DNA of 64,000 nucleotides from Symsagittifera roscoffensis (lineage: Eukaryota; Xenacoelomorpha; Acoela; Convolutidae), in contig NC_087062.1 of the NCBI RefSeq assembly GCF_963678635.1, forward strand, positions 5,568,193 to 5,632,192. Direction: 5' to 3'. The translations under genes and the position numbers were made by a program. The notes beneath the pieces are model-generated. The model searched no databases, had not been told where the DNA came from, and saw nothing but the letters and a program-made list of their open reading frames with translations. Shown one piece after another: positions 45,072-55,369 of the stretch; positions within the stretch are counted from its first letter, which is position 1, and each line of letters starts with the position of its first letter.

Positions 45072-45222
45072 CAATCAACCATCTGGCGTAGAGGTAAAAC
45101 AGCAGTTATTGATGGCAAATGCTTGCGGTTTGGATCCGGCCGGGCTCTTTTTTTGAACAGTTTTTGTGCTTTTTCGGACTATCGTCCGTCTGTTTATTTT
45201 TGTCGGCTAGGTTCCCGTAACT
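45072..45222 (+). mobile_element. tRNA-derived SINE-like unit 2
   Basis: The A-box-like sequence is CTGGCGTAGAGGTAAAA and the B-box-like sequence GCGGTTTGGATCCGG (45125-45139). The tail CGGACTATCGTCCGTCTG and TTGTCGGCTAGGTTCC matches unit 3. This supports one SINE family and not three chance similarities. Confidence 0.55.
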
Positions 45223-45224
45223 CG

Positions 45225-45378
45225 ATGGTTCAGCTTCATTCCAAGTTGCTGTAGCCCACATGCTTGAGAAGACAAAGACCGGGAGTTCGATTCCAGTTCA
45301 GACCTGTATTTTTTGCAAATATAAACTTTTGATTAATTTGGATTATTGTCTGTCTGCTTTTTTGTCTGCTTAGTTCCG
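45225..45378 (+). mobile_element. tRNA-derived SINE-like unit 3
   Basis: The B-box-like GGGAGTTCGATTCC lies at 45281-45294. The A box is weak. The tail GGATTATTGTCTGTCTGC and TTGTCTGCTTAGTTCC parallels units 1 and 2. It directly follows unit 2, so the two may derive from a tandem insertion. Confidence 0.5.
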
Positions 45379-45499
45379 CAGAAAGGACTTTTTTGTTTCC
45401 ATTGGTGCAGGCAATTTTGTCCCAAATATTTTGGTTTTTTTTGCAATTTTTATTGACAAAAACAATTTTTTGAAGTTTTCTTTCAGTTTTTTCCGTTTG

Positions 45500-45902
45500 A
45501 TTTTAATCAGGGGCGGGACCAGGATTTTCTCGCGGGGGGAGGACGGATTTTCGAAAAAATTCAAAAATTTTGTCGACCTTTTTTAGGTCGATCAAATTTA
45601 TTTTCTGAGCTCTCCCAAAGACCCTGTTTTGGCCGAAATTTCTGCCCCGTAGGCAAAATTTTGAAAAAGCAGGCCAAAAAGGCCTTTTTAGGCACTTTTT
45701 GGAATATGTTTAACAAAAAATCGCGTTTTTTCGGCGCCCCCCCCCCCCCCCCCCCCTCAAATTAAGTATATATTGGCGCCTTAAGAAAAATTTTAGGGTC
45801 CGTCACCAAAAATGGATATCTCAAAATAGTACAAATGGGGACCCTTTGGGTCGGCAGGGGGTCAAATCCATGGGGGGGGGGGCGTCCGCCCCTGATTTTA
45901 AT
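45500..45902 (-). mobile_element. hAT-like MITE, copy B, with perfect 8 bp target duplication
   Basis: The element spans 45508-45894 in reverse orientation, with ends CAGGGGCGGGACCAGG and GGCGTCCGCCCCTG. The direct repeats ATTTTAAT at 45500-45507 and 45895-45902 are exact. An unusual run of about 20 C residues sits near 45738-45758, plus a G run near the far end. It is non-coding. Confidence 0.9.
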
Positions 45903-46401
45903 CATAGTCATTCATAATTGTATCGCAAGTGGTGCTTAACTCAATTTTAATGGTAAATCTAACGAAGAAGTAGTCACAATTTTTCTTTTGTTTTCATCCC
46001 CTTGAAGAGTTTCAAGCAGATTTCAAGTGTTCTGGCGGCACCACACTTCAAAACGAGCTTTTTAATGGATATCATCAAAAACTGCTGGACCCTAAGCGAG
46101 TACCGAAACTACTGGTTTGCTTTGCCAACTAAACGCGATTCTGGGCATAAAATGATGCAATAGCTAAGTGCTGGCTAATTTTAAGTATCGTCAAAAATTA
46201 CCATCGACTGCGACCACGCGCTTGTTCTTATTTAATCGGCGGTAATGATTACTCGCAACATTTGGACTCTATGGATTGGGCGTAGTTTTCATTCATATCA
46301 GCTGACAAATTAGCTAAATCAGCAATGAGCTATTAATGGCTGTTGCATCATGCCATCTCTGATTGTTGTTGCAGTTATATGCACCTGTCGAAGTCTCGCA
46401 G
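45903..46401. other. Upstream flank of the NIDO-AMOP-VWD gene
   Basis: A TGTATCGCAAGTGGTGC string near 45917 belongs to a dispersed motif also seen at 21226, 22394 and 27848. The rest shows no gene and should include the promoter region of the next gene. Confidence 0.4.
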
Positions 46402-46409
46402 TATAAATA
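46402..46409 (+). promoter_or_regulatory. TATA box of the NIDO-AMOP-VWD gene
   Basis: TATAAATA lies 108 bases before the start codon, in a context CGCAGTATAAATAGGC. Position and wording fit a core promoter giving a 5' UTR of roughly 80 bases. Confidence 0.6.
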
Positions 46410-46516
46410 GGCAAAGTTTGCAATTATTTGCCACTTCGAATCTTTTTTCTTCGGTTCGGAACTCATCTGAAATCACATAAAATTGAAAAAAAAAAATAAA
46501 CAGAAAACAAAGCAAA

Positions 46517-47315
46517 ATGAGCAATTGCTCACGTTTTTGGACATTTTTGAAACTACTCCTGATTTTGAGTTCTCTGCGGCTCGTGGAGGGAGAGAAATTT
46601 GTCTTCGAATTTGGCAATGGAACTTCGGACACCGATTTGTTATCGATTGAAAATGACTGGGAACGAAACTTTGATGGTTTGTTCACATATAGTGGATACG
46701 GCGATGATTACTGCTCCTTTGACTTGAAACTGAGCCGGGAGATAAGATTTGCTGCTCAGATGTACGACACCATTTTCGCATGCGCTTCCGGATACATATA
46801 CTTCGGACCACGGTATCCCGACCCGTTTTTCCCGCACGCGACATCTTCGGACTGGAACGAAAAGGCACGAATGATTCCTTTTATGAACGAAGTGCGACTG
46901 GACAGTGACAGAGATGAAGACAGATACGACAACCATTTGTTTTTCCGAGAGATGAGCAGCGGAGATCTGCAAATAATGGCGGGCATCGTAACGGAGCACA
47001 CTGATCTCAAGAAGAGGTTTGAGCCAGACTGGGGGTTTGTTGTCACCTGGAATGAACTTGAAGACAGTTGCAACTCATACCGGTACCGCTATGCTTACAG
47101 GGATTACAGAGAGGCCTATTATGGGAAAAACAGTTTTCAGGCTGCTGTTGTGTGTGATGGTGCCAAAACTGATAAAAACTCAGAGGACGATGATTGCTAC
47201 GTAATGTATGACTTCTACAGGACTGAAGTTGTCGATAGGGATGAATGTAATTGGGGCATGTTTTGGTTTGAAGAAGGAAAGAGCTTCGCTCGAAGCGGTT
47301 TCAAAGACGGAAAGA
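46517..47315 (+). CDS. NIDO-AMOP-VWD gene exon 1 (signal peptide and NIDO)
   Basis: The start ATG follows GAAAACAAAGCAAA. Residues 1-26 form a signal peptide with core FLKLLLILSSLRLVEG. The NIDO domain follows to the exon end: ASGYIYFGPRYPDPFFP, WNEKARMIPFMNEVRLD, DWGFVVTWNE, FQAAVVCDG, CYVMYDFYRTEVVDRDECN and AMOP-free sequence after it. The donor is AAAGA|GTAAGT with phase 1. A one-base remainder joins exon 2. Confidence 0.88.
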
Positions 47316-50300
47316 GTAAGTACCATCTTAGAATGTGTTTTGATTGTCGGGTGTACAGCAACTCAATGTATTATTTAAGGTACTATTTGATCCTTTTACA
47401 GATATTCTCTTGGAGCTTCCGCTCTCAGGAACAATTGAAGTGCGAAACCTATATGCGATCTCAAACATCAATGTCCCAGGAGTCTGGCTATTCAAGATCG
47501 GTCAGAACGACAGAGATCCCGCGGTGGCCTCGGTGAACCCCTTTGACGTCGCCAACCTCTTGATACGACAAGTGTGCCATGGAGAAGTGTCGCCAAAAAG
47601 GATCTCGAATCGCGACATTGGCATCTTCGTGACAATACCTTCTTGCAGCTTGCCGCCGCACCACAAAGCCGAGCTGATTTTCAAAGGAACGTTTGAAAAG
47701 GTTATGACCGCTCGGTATGTGGGAGATTTAGTCATCGCGAGGTTTCCAACTGGATGGAAAGTTAATGAACAAATCCAGGTGTTTCTGAGACTGGACGGCA
47801 AGACTCTACTGGGATCCAAAACTCTGTTTCTCTACTCTCCCGTTCAAACTTTGAATTCAAATGGCGGTTTGAGAATTTCTACGAGTGGAAGTGGCTCTTC
47901 GATTTCTGTTAAACTGCAGATTGACAGCTCGTTCAGCGAACACGCAACCTTGAAGATCATTCGGGCTACTGAAGCAGGTTAAACTTTTCATGAGAAGAAT
48001 TTAAAAATTGCATTTCGAATCAAATTTCAAACTATCTGAACCACTTGTTTGATGTGTTTATGATTTAGGAGAGAGTGGGTTTCAGCTTGAGACCCAGTCA
48101 AGTGTATGGTCCTCGGGCTCTACTTCTATGGACCATACCATAAACAGCGCTGGACTCTTCACTTTCTTCACACTGGTATCCCAAAATGGAGCTAGTAAGT
48201 TTAAATTTTGTTTCTGATCTGATTGAAACAAGAAAAGTTGAAGACGCGAAAAACTACAGACTCTTTATTTGCAGCTGTGTATAATTCACCCATCGTCGCT
48301 GGGTCTTCCTCTCAAAGCTGTGCTGAATGGGACCAGGAACAATCAGCTCGAGATGTTTCACGATGTGTGGTGGAAGTGGGACGATGGTACGGATGCCCCC
48401 AGCGAACTTGGTCTTGGATGCGTCTCGGAAACTGGACACACGCCGACTTCGCTCACGAGGAAGTGCGACTGGGTATCTCTGGGTGGCAATACGACATCTG
48501 CTGCAACGATCGGAACCCGTCAGTGCGAAACTACTTGGCTGCCATAGGGTACTGCAGCAATCTCACCTGCGAGTTCAACCCGGGCGCGAATCTTTGCATC
48601 CGATCGCCTAAAGTGTCTTGCTATGACGGATCTTCTAGAGACCTCCTCTCGGTCTCAAACCAATGCTGTTACAACTCATCCGGAGACTTGATTCTTCCAG
48701 GAGAAAGTGGAGCCGGAAGTCTGGACTACCATGTCAACTCCATTCCGAACATGGCCAGTCATTTGTGGTCAGAACTTGATCCATATAAGAAATGCTGTAT
48801 ATACACTAACGATTGTGATGTCTACTATAAACACAGACCGACTGTCATCGGTTCGTACTGGCCTCGAAACATTCTGATCGGCCGGGGAGATCCGGACATC
48901 CAAACTGTGGATGGTCTAAGCTACCCCTTCATGGGTCTGGGGGTTTTTACTATGTTGAAGAGTGACCTCAAAGTGCCTACAAACTTTCAAGTCAGTACTC
49001 GACGGGTGGGAAACGGGACCGTTTTTTCGGGATTTGTTATCACTCACAATGATAATAAACTAGAGTGCGCTATTAATGAAAATGCGACATTCGAAGCGGC
49101 CATTAATGGCGAGAACCTGACTTTTGGGGACTTTGTGAAGGAGTACACGTTGAGTAACATATCGGTGAAAGAAAGCGACGACTTGAAAACATTCACCTTT
49201 GAGTTCGTTCAAACCGGTTTGGTAGTGAGGGTGGTGATACTTCAGGATTTCCTGAATCTGATGATTTCAGTACCTCCGACTTTCAAGCACCACATGAATG
49301 GACTAATGGGATATTATGACGGAAATACAACCAATGACTTCACAGCTGCAAGTTCGTATTCAAAATTAAGTTCTCGGTTCTCAGTTTTTCTTTAAATTTA
49401 TCTCTATAGACTCGAGTTTTAATCAATTAGGTCCTCTAATAAAATTTTATATAAATGAATTTCTAAAAGATCATGAATCAATTATAGAAGTTTTGCGAGA
49501 AATCAGTTTTTTAAGATGGTCAATCGGTTTTAGTAATTTCTATAGTAAATTTCGCTGAAGATCATAACTCGATCGCTGCAGTTTTGCGAGCGCCAAATTT
49601 GAAATGTTTTGCTTTGCTCAGATGGAACTGTGTATGCGAACGACACCGACCACGCCACTTTGCACTATGGGTTCGGGGAGTCTTACAGAGTGGCGAGGGA
49701 CGAGTGGCTGTTCGCGTCACCGGAAATAATCGTAGTGGTGGAGGCGGATATCGCAAACGGAGAGCCATTCACCCCAGTATATGAGGCCACGTTCGAAAGC
49801 GAAGAGCAACGACAAGCTGTCATGGAGGTGTGCGGTTTTAGGACTAAAGTTTTTAAATTTAGGTTGCAATTAGTTAAATTAGTTTTTTAATTAGTTAAAT
49901 AATTTAAGTAGCTTAAATAAATTTTAAAAGTGTTTAGAGTGATGATTAATTTTGTGATTATTTTATCATAATTTGTCGCTTCCTTATTTGTACAAATCAA
50001 TTCGATCAATTAGAAAAACAAACGACTAAATCATATTATCATTAGTTGAGGATTTGATTGCAAGATTTGAGTTCGAGTGTTGAAATAACGTTATTGAACC
50101 GTGTTATTGTTCAGGCGTGCAAGAACGACACTGCTTGTATTCTGGACGTGGCGCTGACAGGCAACATGAGTTTCGCTGTCGTGTTCGCCGAACTGGAGTC
50201 GGAAATTGAGGAGGCGTCGGAAGCGAGCGAGCTGTTCCGAGAGAGTGAGCCCGAATGGGCGAATTGGGAGGAGGAGGCGCTGGAGGAGTGGGAGAGGTCA

Positions 50301-50390
50301 GGCGGGAGGTCAAGTGGAGAGAAAATATCGGGCAAAATGTCAGTGGTCATCGTGGTCCTAGTTGCAACACTTTGGTCGGCCATTCATTGA
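46517..50390 (+). CDS. Secreted/surface NIDO-AMOP-VWD protein (six exons, complete)
   Basis: Six exons join in phase to a complete 1019-residue reading frame, which itself supports the borders. The order is signal peptide, NIDO domain, a beta-rich spacer, AMOP, a von Willebrand factor D domain, a C-terminal region with acidic stretch, and a final hydrophobic segment. The NIDO-AMOP-VWD core is the arrangement of the Mesh/MUC4 group of animal surface proteins. Members act in epithelial junctions or as mucin-like surface proteins (family knowledge). Sushi and EGF modules were not seen. The last 17 residues are hydrophobic with no cytoplasmic tail, so a GPI-anchor signal is possible. Orthology to a named gene is not claimed. 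Confidence 0.85.
47402..47977 (+). CDS. NIDO-AMOP-VWD gene exon 2 (NIDO end and beta-rich spacer)
   Basis: The acceptor ATCCTTTTACAG ends at 47401 and the donor is GAAGCAG|GTTAAA, phase 1 on both sides. It begins LPLSGTIEVRNL and SNINVPGVWLFKIGQ, the usual end of NIDO (a NVGVPG-W-F pattern). The remaining 150 residues alternate short hydrophobic strands (KAELIFKGTFEKV, QVFLRLDGKTLLG, SISVKLQIDSSF) and are probably an immunoglobulin-like or similar beta fold. No named domain is assigned. Confidence 0.82.
48069..48194 (+). CDS. NIDO-AMOP-VWD gene exon 3 (small spacer exon)
   Basis: This 126-base exon is too small to stand out alone. The acceptor is ATGATTTAG and the donor GCTA|GTAAGT. One base from exon 2 plus GA makes a glycine, then the frame reads ESGFQLETQSSVWSSGSTS, MDHTI and GLFTFFTLVSQNGA. 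Skipping it would also keep the frame, as it is a multiple of three with phase 1 at both ends, so alternative splicing is possible. Confidence 0.78.
48275..49351 (+). CDS. NIDO-AMOP-VWD gene exon 4 (AMOP and VWD)
   Basis: The acceptor is CTCTTTATTTGCAG. The AMOP domain begins CAEWDQEQ and includes WYGCPQRTWSWMRLGNW, DICCNDR, NLTCEFNPGANLCI, CYDGSSRDLL, QCCYNSSGDLI and KKCCIYTNDCDVYYKHRP, the cysteine-rich fold of the family. VWD follows: GDPDIQTVDGLSYPFMGLG, then VRVVILQDFLNLMISVPP and MNGLMGYYDGNTTNDF, the standard GLMG-NDF ending. The donor is CTGCAA|GTTCGT, a weaker consensus but the only one giving phase 1 into exon 5. Confidence 0.85.
49622..49827 (+). CDS. NIDO-AMOP-VWD gene exon 5 (post-VWD)
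   Basis: The acceptor TTTGCTTTGCTCAG ends at 49621 and the donor is ATGGAG|GTGTGC with phase 0. Joined to exon 4 it reads FTAANGTVYAND, the segment that follows VWD in this family. Then come HYGFGESYRV and EPFTPVYEATFESEEQRQAV, corresponding to the FTPVF region seen before the last cysteines in Mesh/MUC4-type proteins. Confidence 0.82.
50115..50390 (+). CDS. NIDO-AMOP-VWD gene exon 6 (C-terminus)
   Basis: The acceptor TTATTGTTCAG ends at 50114, phase 0. CKNDTACILDVALTGNMSFA is the conserved C...C..D...TGN string ending the extracellular family core. A very acidic Glu-rich stretch follows (EEASEASELF, EEEALEEWE), then a Ser/Gly spacer and SVVIVVLVATLWSAIH as the end. The hydrophobic terminus after SGEKISGK fits a GPI-anchor signal or a tail-less membrane anchor. 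Confidence 0.82.
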   Translation, partial: ACKNDTACILDVALTGNMSFAVVFAELESEIEEASEASELFRESEPEWANWEEEALEEWERSGGRSSGEKISGKMSVVIVVLVATLWSAIH

Positions 50391-50426
50391 ACTAATGAAA
50401 CTGCATGTCTACATCGGAACTAAATG

Positions 50427-50432
50427 AATAAA
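50427..50432 (+). terminator. Poly(A) signal of NIDO-AMOP-VWD gene
   Basis: AATAAA lies 37 bases after the stop codon, the expected position for 3' end formation. Confidence 0.65.
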
Positions 50433-50781
50433 ACTCATTAATCGAAATAGAATTAATTGAACTCAGAATGATTGAGTTAGACAGTTATTTTGAACCTACT
50501 ATCGAGAAGCTTTTGTAGTCATTTTTGGATGAAATTAGAAAGGAAACCAAAATTAATCATTCGGTATAAATGATTCCGATATCAGCTGCATTCTTACGGA
50601 TTGCATCAAATTCGTTAAATATGATTTATAAATCAATTTTTATTGTATATATTTTGATAGTGTCTATACACCTTAAGTCAAAGTTTGTATTTAATTGAAA
50701 TCTCATTTGTTTATCAACTATCCTGCTTGAGTTTGGATCTTCCCCGGCGGACCTCCTTCCCCCCTCGGGGGTTCAAACCCG

Positions 50782-51146
50782 CAGGGGCGGATTTAGGAGC
50801 AGAGTATTCGACCCTTTGACTACCTTAAGGGTCCCTTTTTTGCCTTTTTTAGACCTCCATGTTTGGCTGGCTGGCCCAAAACTTTTCCAAAAGTGCTTTT
50901 GACGCCAATGTATACTAATCTTGGGGAGCGCGCGATTAAAGAACGCAATTTTTTGGTCACAACCGTCCAAAAAGTGCCTAAAAACGCCTTTTTTGGCCTG
51001 TTTTTTTTTGTAAATTCGCCTGCGGCGCTACAATTATATCGAAACGGTCTTTTTAGTGCTTTGGGAGACAGGAAATTGATTTGGGCTACAACATAAAATT
51101 TTGAAAATCCGCCTTCCTCATCAAGAAAAATCTACATCCGCACCTG
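50782..51146 (+). mobile_element. hAT-like MITE, copy C (diverged)
   Basis: It starts CAGGGGCGGATTTAGGAG and ends ACATCCGCACCTG. Inside, TTTTGGCCTG, GCCTGCGGCGC and TTTTTAGTGCTTTGGGAG match the other copies. Flanking eight-base repeats (CAAACCCG versus AGCTGCGG) do not match, so the target duplication has decayed or an end is misplaced. It lies some 350 bases after the NIDO gene's poly(A) signal. Confidence 0.8.
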
Positions 51147-51164
51147 AGCTGCGGTAAGCGTTGT

Positions 51165-51515
51165 TCATTTGGTTTTCCTGACCTGGAAACTCTGACCTGA
51201 CATAAAAACTCTGACCTGGAAACCAACTTTGATCACGTTGAGACTTTTATCACATTTTTCATGATATTTAAAGTTGAAATGATTAGATTTAATGTATTTC
51301 AGTCTATGAAAAATACGTTGAGGATGTCCTTTAACTGCGAAAAGAAATATTGAGTTTTTATTACAAAAACCATTGTTGAAAGACTTAATTGTTTCTCCGC
51401 TCCGCTTCTTGGAAAAGGCAATGGTATGTTTAAATACTACATACTCATATTCTTTATCTTTCACTGGCAATTTTGTATTGCTCCATTCATGTTTTCCATA
51501 AACGCAGGAATCCAT
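51165..51515 (-). CDS. Hypothetical 116-residue open frame
   Basis: The frame starts MDSCVYGKHEW and is uninterrupted, but no domain is recognised. Internally TTTCTTTTCGCAG resembles a splice acceptor, so it may be partly intronic. It overlaps no known repeat. It could be a retroelement or small-gene remnant; confidence is low. Confidence 0.25.
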   Translation of the reverse strand: MDSCVYGKHEWSNTKLPVKDKEYEYVVFKHTIAFSKKRSGETIKSFNNGFCNKNSIFLFAVKGHPQRIFHRLKYIKSNHFNFKYHEKCDKSLNVIKVGFQVRVFMSGQSFQVRKTK

Positions 51516-53246
51516 TTTGTTATGTTTCTAAATTTGTCAGCTTTTTATCTGATATTTTATCTACCATTGAAATACCTTTTTTGATGTATTTTGAATTATA
51601 TTTCATCGTGTTCAGTTGATAAACTATATTTTCTTTGCCTTCGATAGATTGTTTTTTTTTTATTATGATGGTCGGCTTTGGGAAGCCAAGTTTGGAAGAC
51701 TGTGGATATCGCTTGTATCAATTGAGCAATATATCCTCCCCCTCCACGCAAAATGGCAAAAAAAAAGCGTTATGAAATGGAAAGCGAGCAGGTTATTGAG
51801 TAGTAAGCATGCATTCGATCGTTTCGGCGAAGAACAAAATTTTAAAAATATCAACCGTAGAAGTTAGCTTCCATGGTTGACGTTTCTTTAATTTCGTAAC
51901 TAAATTTTAAAATTAATTCACTACAACCTTAATAGTGTACGTAATTGCACATTTTTTTTGATTTCAAAGGAAAACACCGGCTGATTGTGCTAATCATCTG
52001 GTCATTTTTTCCTACTTTGCTGCAAGTTGGTGTTTTGACATTGAGTTTTTCTGTTTCACATTCATTTAAATGAAATAAGTTTCATGTGGTTATACGCATG
52101 CCACAAACAAGACTGCTCATAACTTAAGGCGAAGCCCATAATTTACGATTGACTCTGTTGGCCAGTTGAACAGTTTTTTGGTTGAAAAACTGATGATATA
52201 ATCGAAAAAAAGGGGAAAATTTTTTTTTTCTATTTATCCGCCACACCCCAGTGTTATTATTAAAAGGATGAATTTATCGTCTTGTATCTTAATGACTCGG
52301 CCAAAAGATTTTCCTCAATTTAGTTTGGAGCGCATTAATCCGCCGATTACGCGTGTGTTAAAAACGCAATTTATCGAGCGTTAATTCTCCCAAATTGGCA
52401 AAATTAGGGTAATTCATATCACTTAAACCTTACAGAAAAAAATAGTAGGTAAAATAGCTTTTAAAATTTGTGCTCAGAAAAACAAGATCTTTCGGATGGT
52501 GCAAAAAAAATTTGTCAAAATTGCTAAAATAAAAAGTCGAAACTGAATAAAAATATCACACCAATGAAGCATACATATTCCACACTTTCTACAAAATATT
52601 TCCAATTTTCTGATTTTTCCGGCTGCCCCTTAGCTAGTCTCGATTAGTTTTTGTTAAATAAAGTTTTGATGGTTTAGAATTTTTGGACTGCCACCAAAAT
52701 CAAATATAAAGTGCTAAAGTTTAAGTCCAGTTTAACTGATGAATTAGTTTGTCTCAAGGCAGTTTGGAATGATAATAAAGGCGGGATAATTCGCCGTATT
52801 AATTAGCGCGTTTTAAAGTATTAACTATTATTAGAGCGAGCACTTCTATCGCATCTAGGCTAGTGGCAAAGCATACTCGCTTAGCAATCCGAATGTTTCC
52901 GAATCGTGATCTATACGCAGTCAACTTGTAAAAAGGTTTTGAATAAAAAAAATCACCCAAAGCATATAAATTCAATACTTTTTCGAAACAACTGTCAGAT
53001 TATTTGTCCCAATGCACAGCCGAACAAATTTCTCCACGATAAGGCTTCTTAAAACGTATCGGCGGTCAAACCTGTGGTAATACTAGTCATTGCATTCCAG
53101 CTGTTCGTTACAAGCAAAAAAACAAGAAGTTTGATTTCGCAAATCTCGAATTGTTTTTTTTTCAAAATCTGATTTAGTCATGGCTCCCCCCCCCCACCTC
53201 CAATAAGCATCAATTTTATAATGCGATGAGGGGTATTTCAAGTTAA
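51516..53246. other. AT-rich intergenic stretch with repeat fragments
   Basis: A tRNA-like fragment lies at 52840-52915 (A-box-like TAGGCTAGTGGCAAAG, B-box-like GTTTCCGAATCGTG). Segments near 52345-52400 and 52785-52815 (GGCGGGATAATTCGCCG) belong to the repeat family described at 61-62 kb. No gene is supported. Confidence 0.45.
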
Positions 53247-53636
53247 AGTATGACCAGGGGCGGATTTTGGGGGGGGGGTGGGCAGGAGGCCGACGCCTTC
53301 CCTCCCCTCCCCTCAGGGATTCGACTCCCTGTTCACCCTAAGGGTTCACCTTTGTACTATTTTGAGACATTCGTTTTTGGTGACGGACCCTAAAAGTTTC
53401 CTAAAGTCGCGTTTGGCGCCAAAATATACTAATTTTGAGAAAACACAATTTTTTGGAACAATTTTTCCAAAAACTGCCTAAAAATGCCATTTTGGCCTGT
53501 TTTTTCGAAATTTTGCGTGTGGCGCAGAAATTTTAGCCAAAAAAGGGTTTCTGTAGTGCTTGGGGAGCTCGGAAATTCACTTTGTCCGACCTAAAATAAG
53601 TCGACTAAATTTTCCGGATCCGCCCCTGAGTATCAC
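53247..53636 (+). mobile_element. hAT-like MITE, copy D, with near-perfect 8 bp target duplication
   Basis: The element spans 53255-53628, from CAGGGGCGGATTTTGG to GGATCCGCCCCTG. Direct repeats AGTATGAC (53247-53254) and AGTATCAC (53629-53636) differ at one base. Internal wording matches copies A-C. A G run of ten lies near the left end. Confidence 0.88.
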
Positions 53637-54817
53637 CAAATATGTTTGTCATGGCTTAATTAGTCTGCATGCCAATTTTTGTAACAATCGGACCATGTGA
53701 ACAGTGAGTTTACTAGCAAAAATTCTCAGTTGGGGAAAAAGAAAAACAGCCTTGTTCTTGTCTATTTAAACTTGTTATTTTTCCATTTTGATTTCAACAT
53801 TAATTTTTTTTTCATTAAATTTCCCGTTCTTGAAAATGTTTCGTCCCTGATACTACTGTGCAGAATATGAAACGGTTAATTCGCTAGTTCATTTACTGTC
53901 GAAAGCCAGTTTATGCAGTGTCTGTTTTAAAAATTTTAATGATATCTTTTCGCGGCGGTGCCCCTCATATTTATTCAGTTTTGATTGCTCCGTCTGATTC
54001 TTTAACACTTTGTATTCATCAATTTTTCCCTTTGAATTCTACACCAACTAAGATCTTTTATTGTCTAATTAAGGAAAATGATAAAATCGTTCGTTTTATG
54101 ATAAAACTTTCATAGTTATGTCATTACATGAGGTCTCAGCTAAACAGGAATTTGTTGATCTCTTGGGTCAGATATAAACATTATTTTTGTTTGTTTATCC
54201 ACTTTTTTTTAAACAAAAATTCAACTAAGTTCACAAAATTTTGACAGAAATGTAAACTGAAATTTAATAGTTGCCATACAAATTTTTTGACAATTTTCGT
54301 TCGTTTCCTTTTTTGTGACTTCCATTTCAAGATTGATGTATCAATAATCATATTTGTCAACTTAGTTTCATTTTTGTTGTCATTTTGCTAATTTCATTCC
54401 GTTCAAAAGATGCATTGTGTATTTCAAGTTGGTTTTGAATTGTATTGTCAACTTTTTAAGCAAATCAAAAAGAGAATTAAAACTGTTTTTGCTTCGTTGT
54501 TCATTACTGACAAAAGGAAGGTGCTGATAACTTTGACCGCCACTTGCGTTGTTCTCTTTTCTTCGAATAGTTAATGCCAAACTTTAAATGTGATTCAATT
54601 TGTTGGTCGAATATTAAAGTTTTTTGATCAACTTTTATACAGTGAGAAAGACGAAATGTATTTAGTTTTGAGAGAAAAATTGAGAACAAAGCTTAAACTT
54701 GAGTGAACAAAGCTTAAATTGAGTTTTTTTTTTGCTTTAAGTATAATCTAATTTAAAAATTCACTGATTTAATAACTAGCCGATTTCAAACAATGCAATT
54801 GAATAACTTTTTTGCAG
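53637..54817. other. AT-rich intergenic stretch, nothing recognised
   Basis: Short open frames at 53918-54115 and on the minus strand at 54380-54689 have no recognised domain. I see only AT-rich sequence here. Confidence 0.3.
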
Positions 54818-54945
54818 GCTTTCTTAAACTCTGTGGGCTTTCTTAAACTCGTTCCAATTAGGGCTTTCTTAAACTCGGGCTTTTTTTGCAGGCTTTCTTA
54901 AACTCGTTCCAATTAAACTTTCTTAAACTCTGTGGGATTGTGTTA
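54818..54945 (+). repeat. Cluster of CTTTCTTAAACTC repeats
   Basis: The 13-base word CTTTCTTAAACTC occurs six times within about 125 bases, separated by short spacers such as TGTGGG and GTTCCAATTA. The irregular spacing suggests repeated slippage and local duplication. Confidence 0.8.
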
Positions 54946-55369
54946 AAAGTTCTTTTTGATATAATACATTAAGATCTTGCCCAAGTTATTGTTCAACCAA
55001 AGATGTTGAGCCGACTTATAATTTACTATTATAATTTAAAATAGTTTAAATTTTGGGCTTCCATTTCGCGCATTGCCTTATTTCGTTGCTGGCAAGTATC
55101 AAAGCAAGTTTTTTTTCTTCCTTTTTTTGTTTAAAGACAACAATATTTGAAAACATGCGTTCAATATTTCAAATTTTAACTGTTTTGCCGAATTCAATCA
55201 AATCAGCCCTGTATTATATACATCGTCCGGAAACATATCATAAAAAGATTAATTGTTTGAGGTTGGAAAACATAAGGAAGACTGCCCTTTTGGCTTGAAA
55301 AAGTTGATAATTCAATCAAACTAAAAAAAGGACAAAAATTGAAATTCTCAAGTTTTTCGTTTTAATTTT

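Noticed and set aside
48254-48611. Alternative frames over the AMOP exon
   Set aside because: Shadow frames; the AMOP frame keeps cysteine pattern and splice phase.
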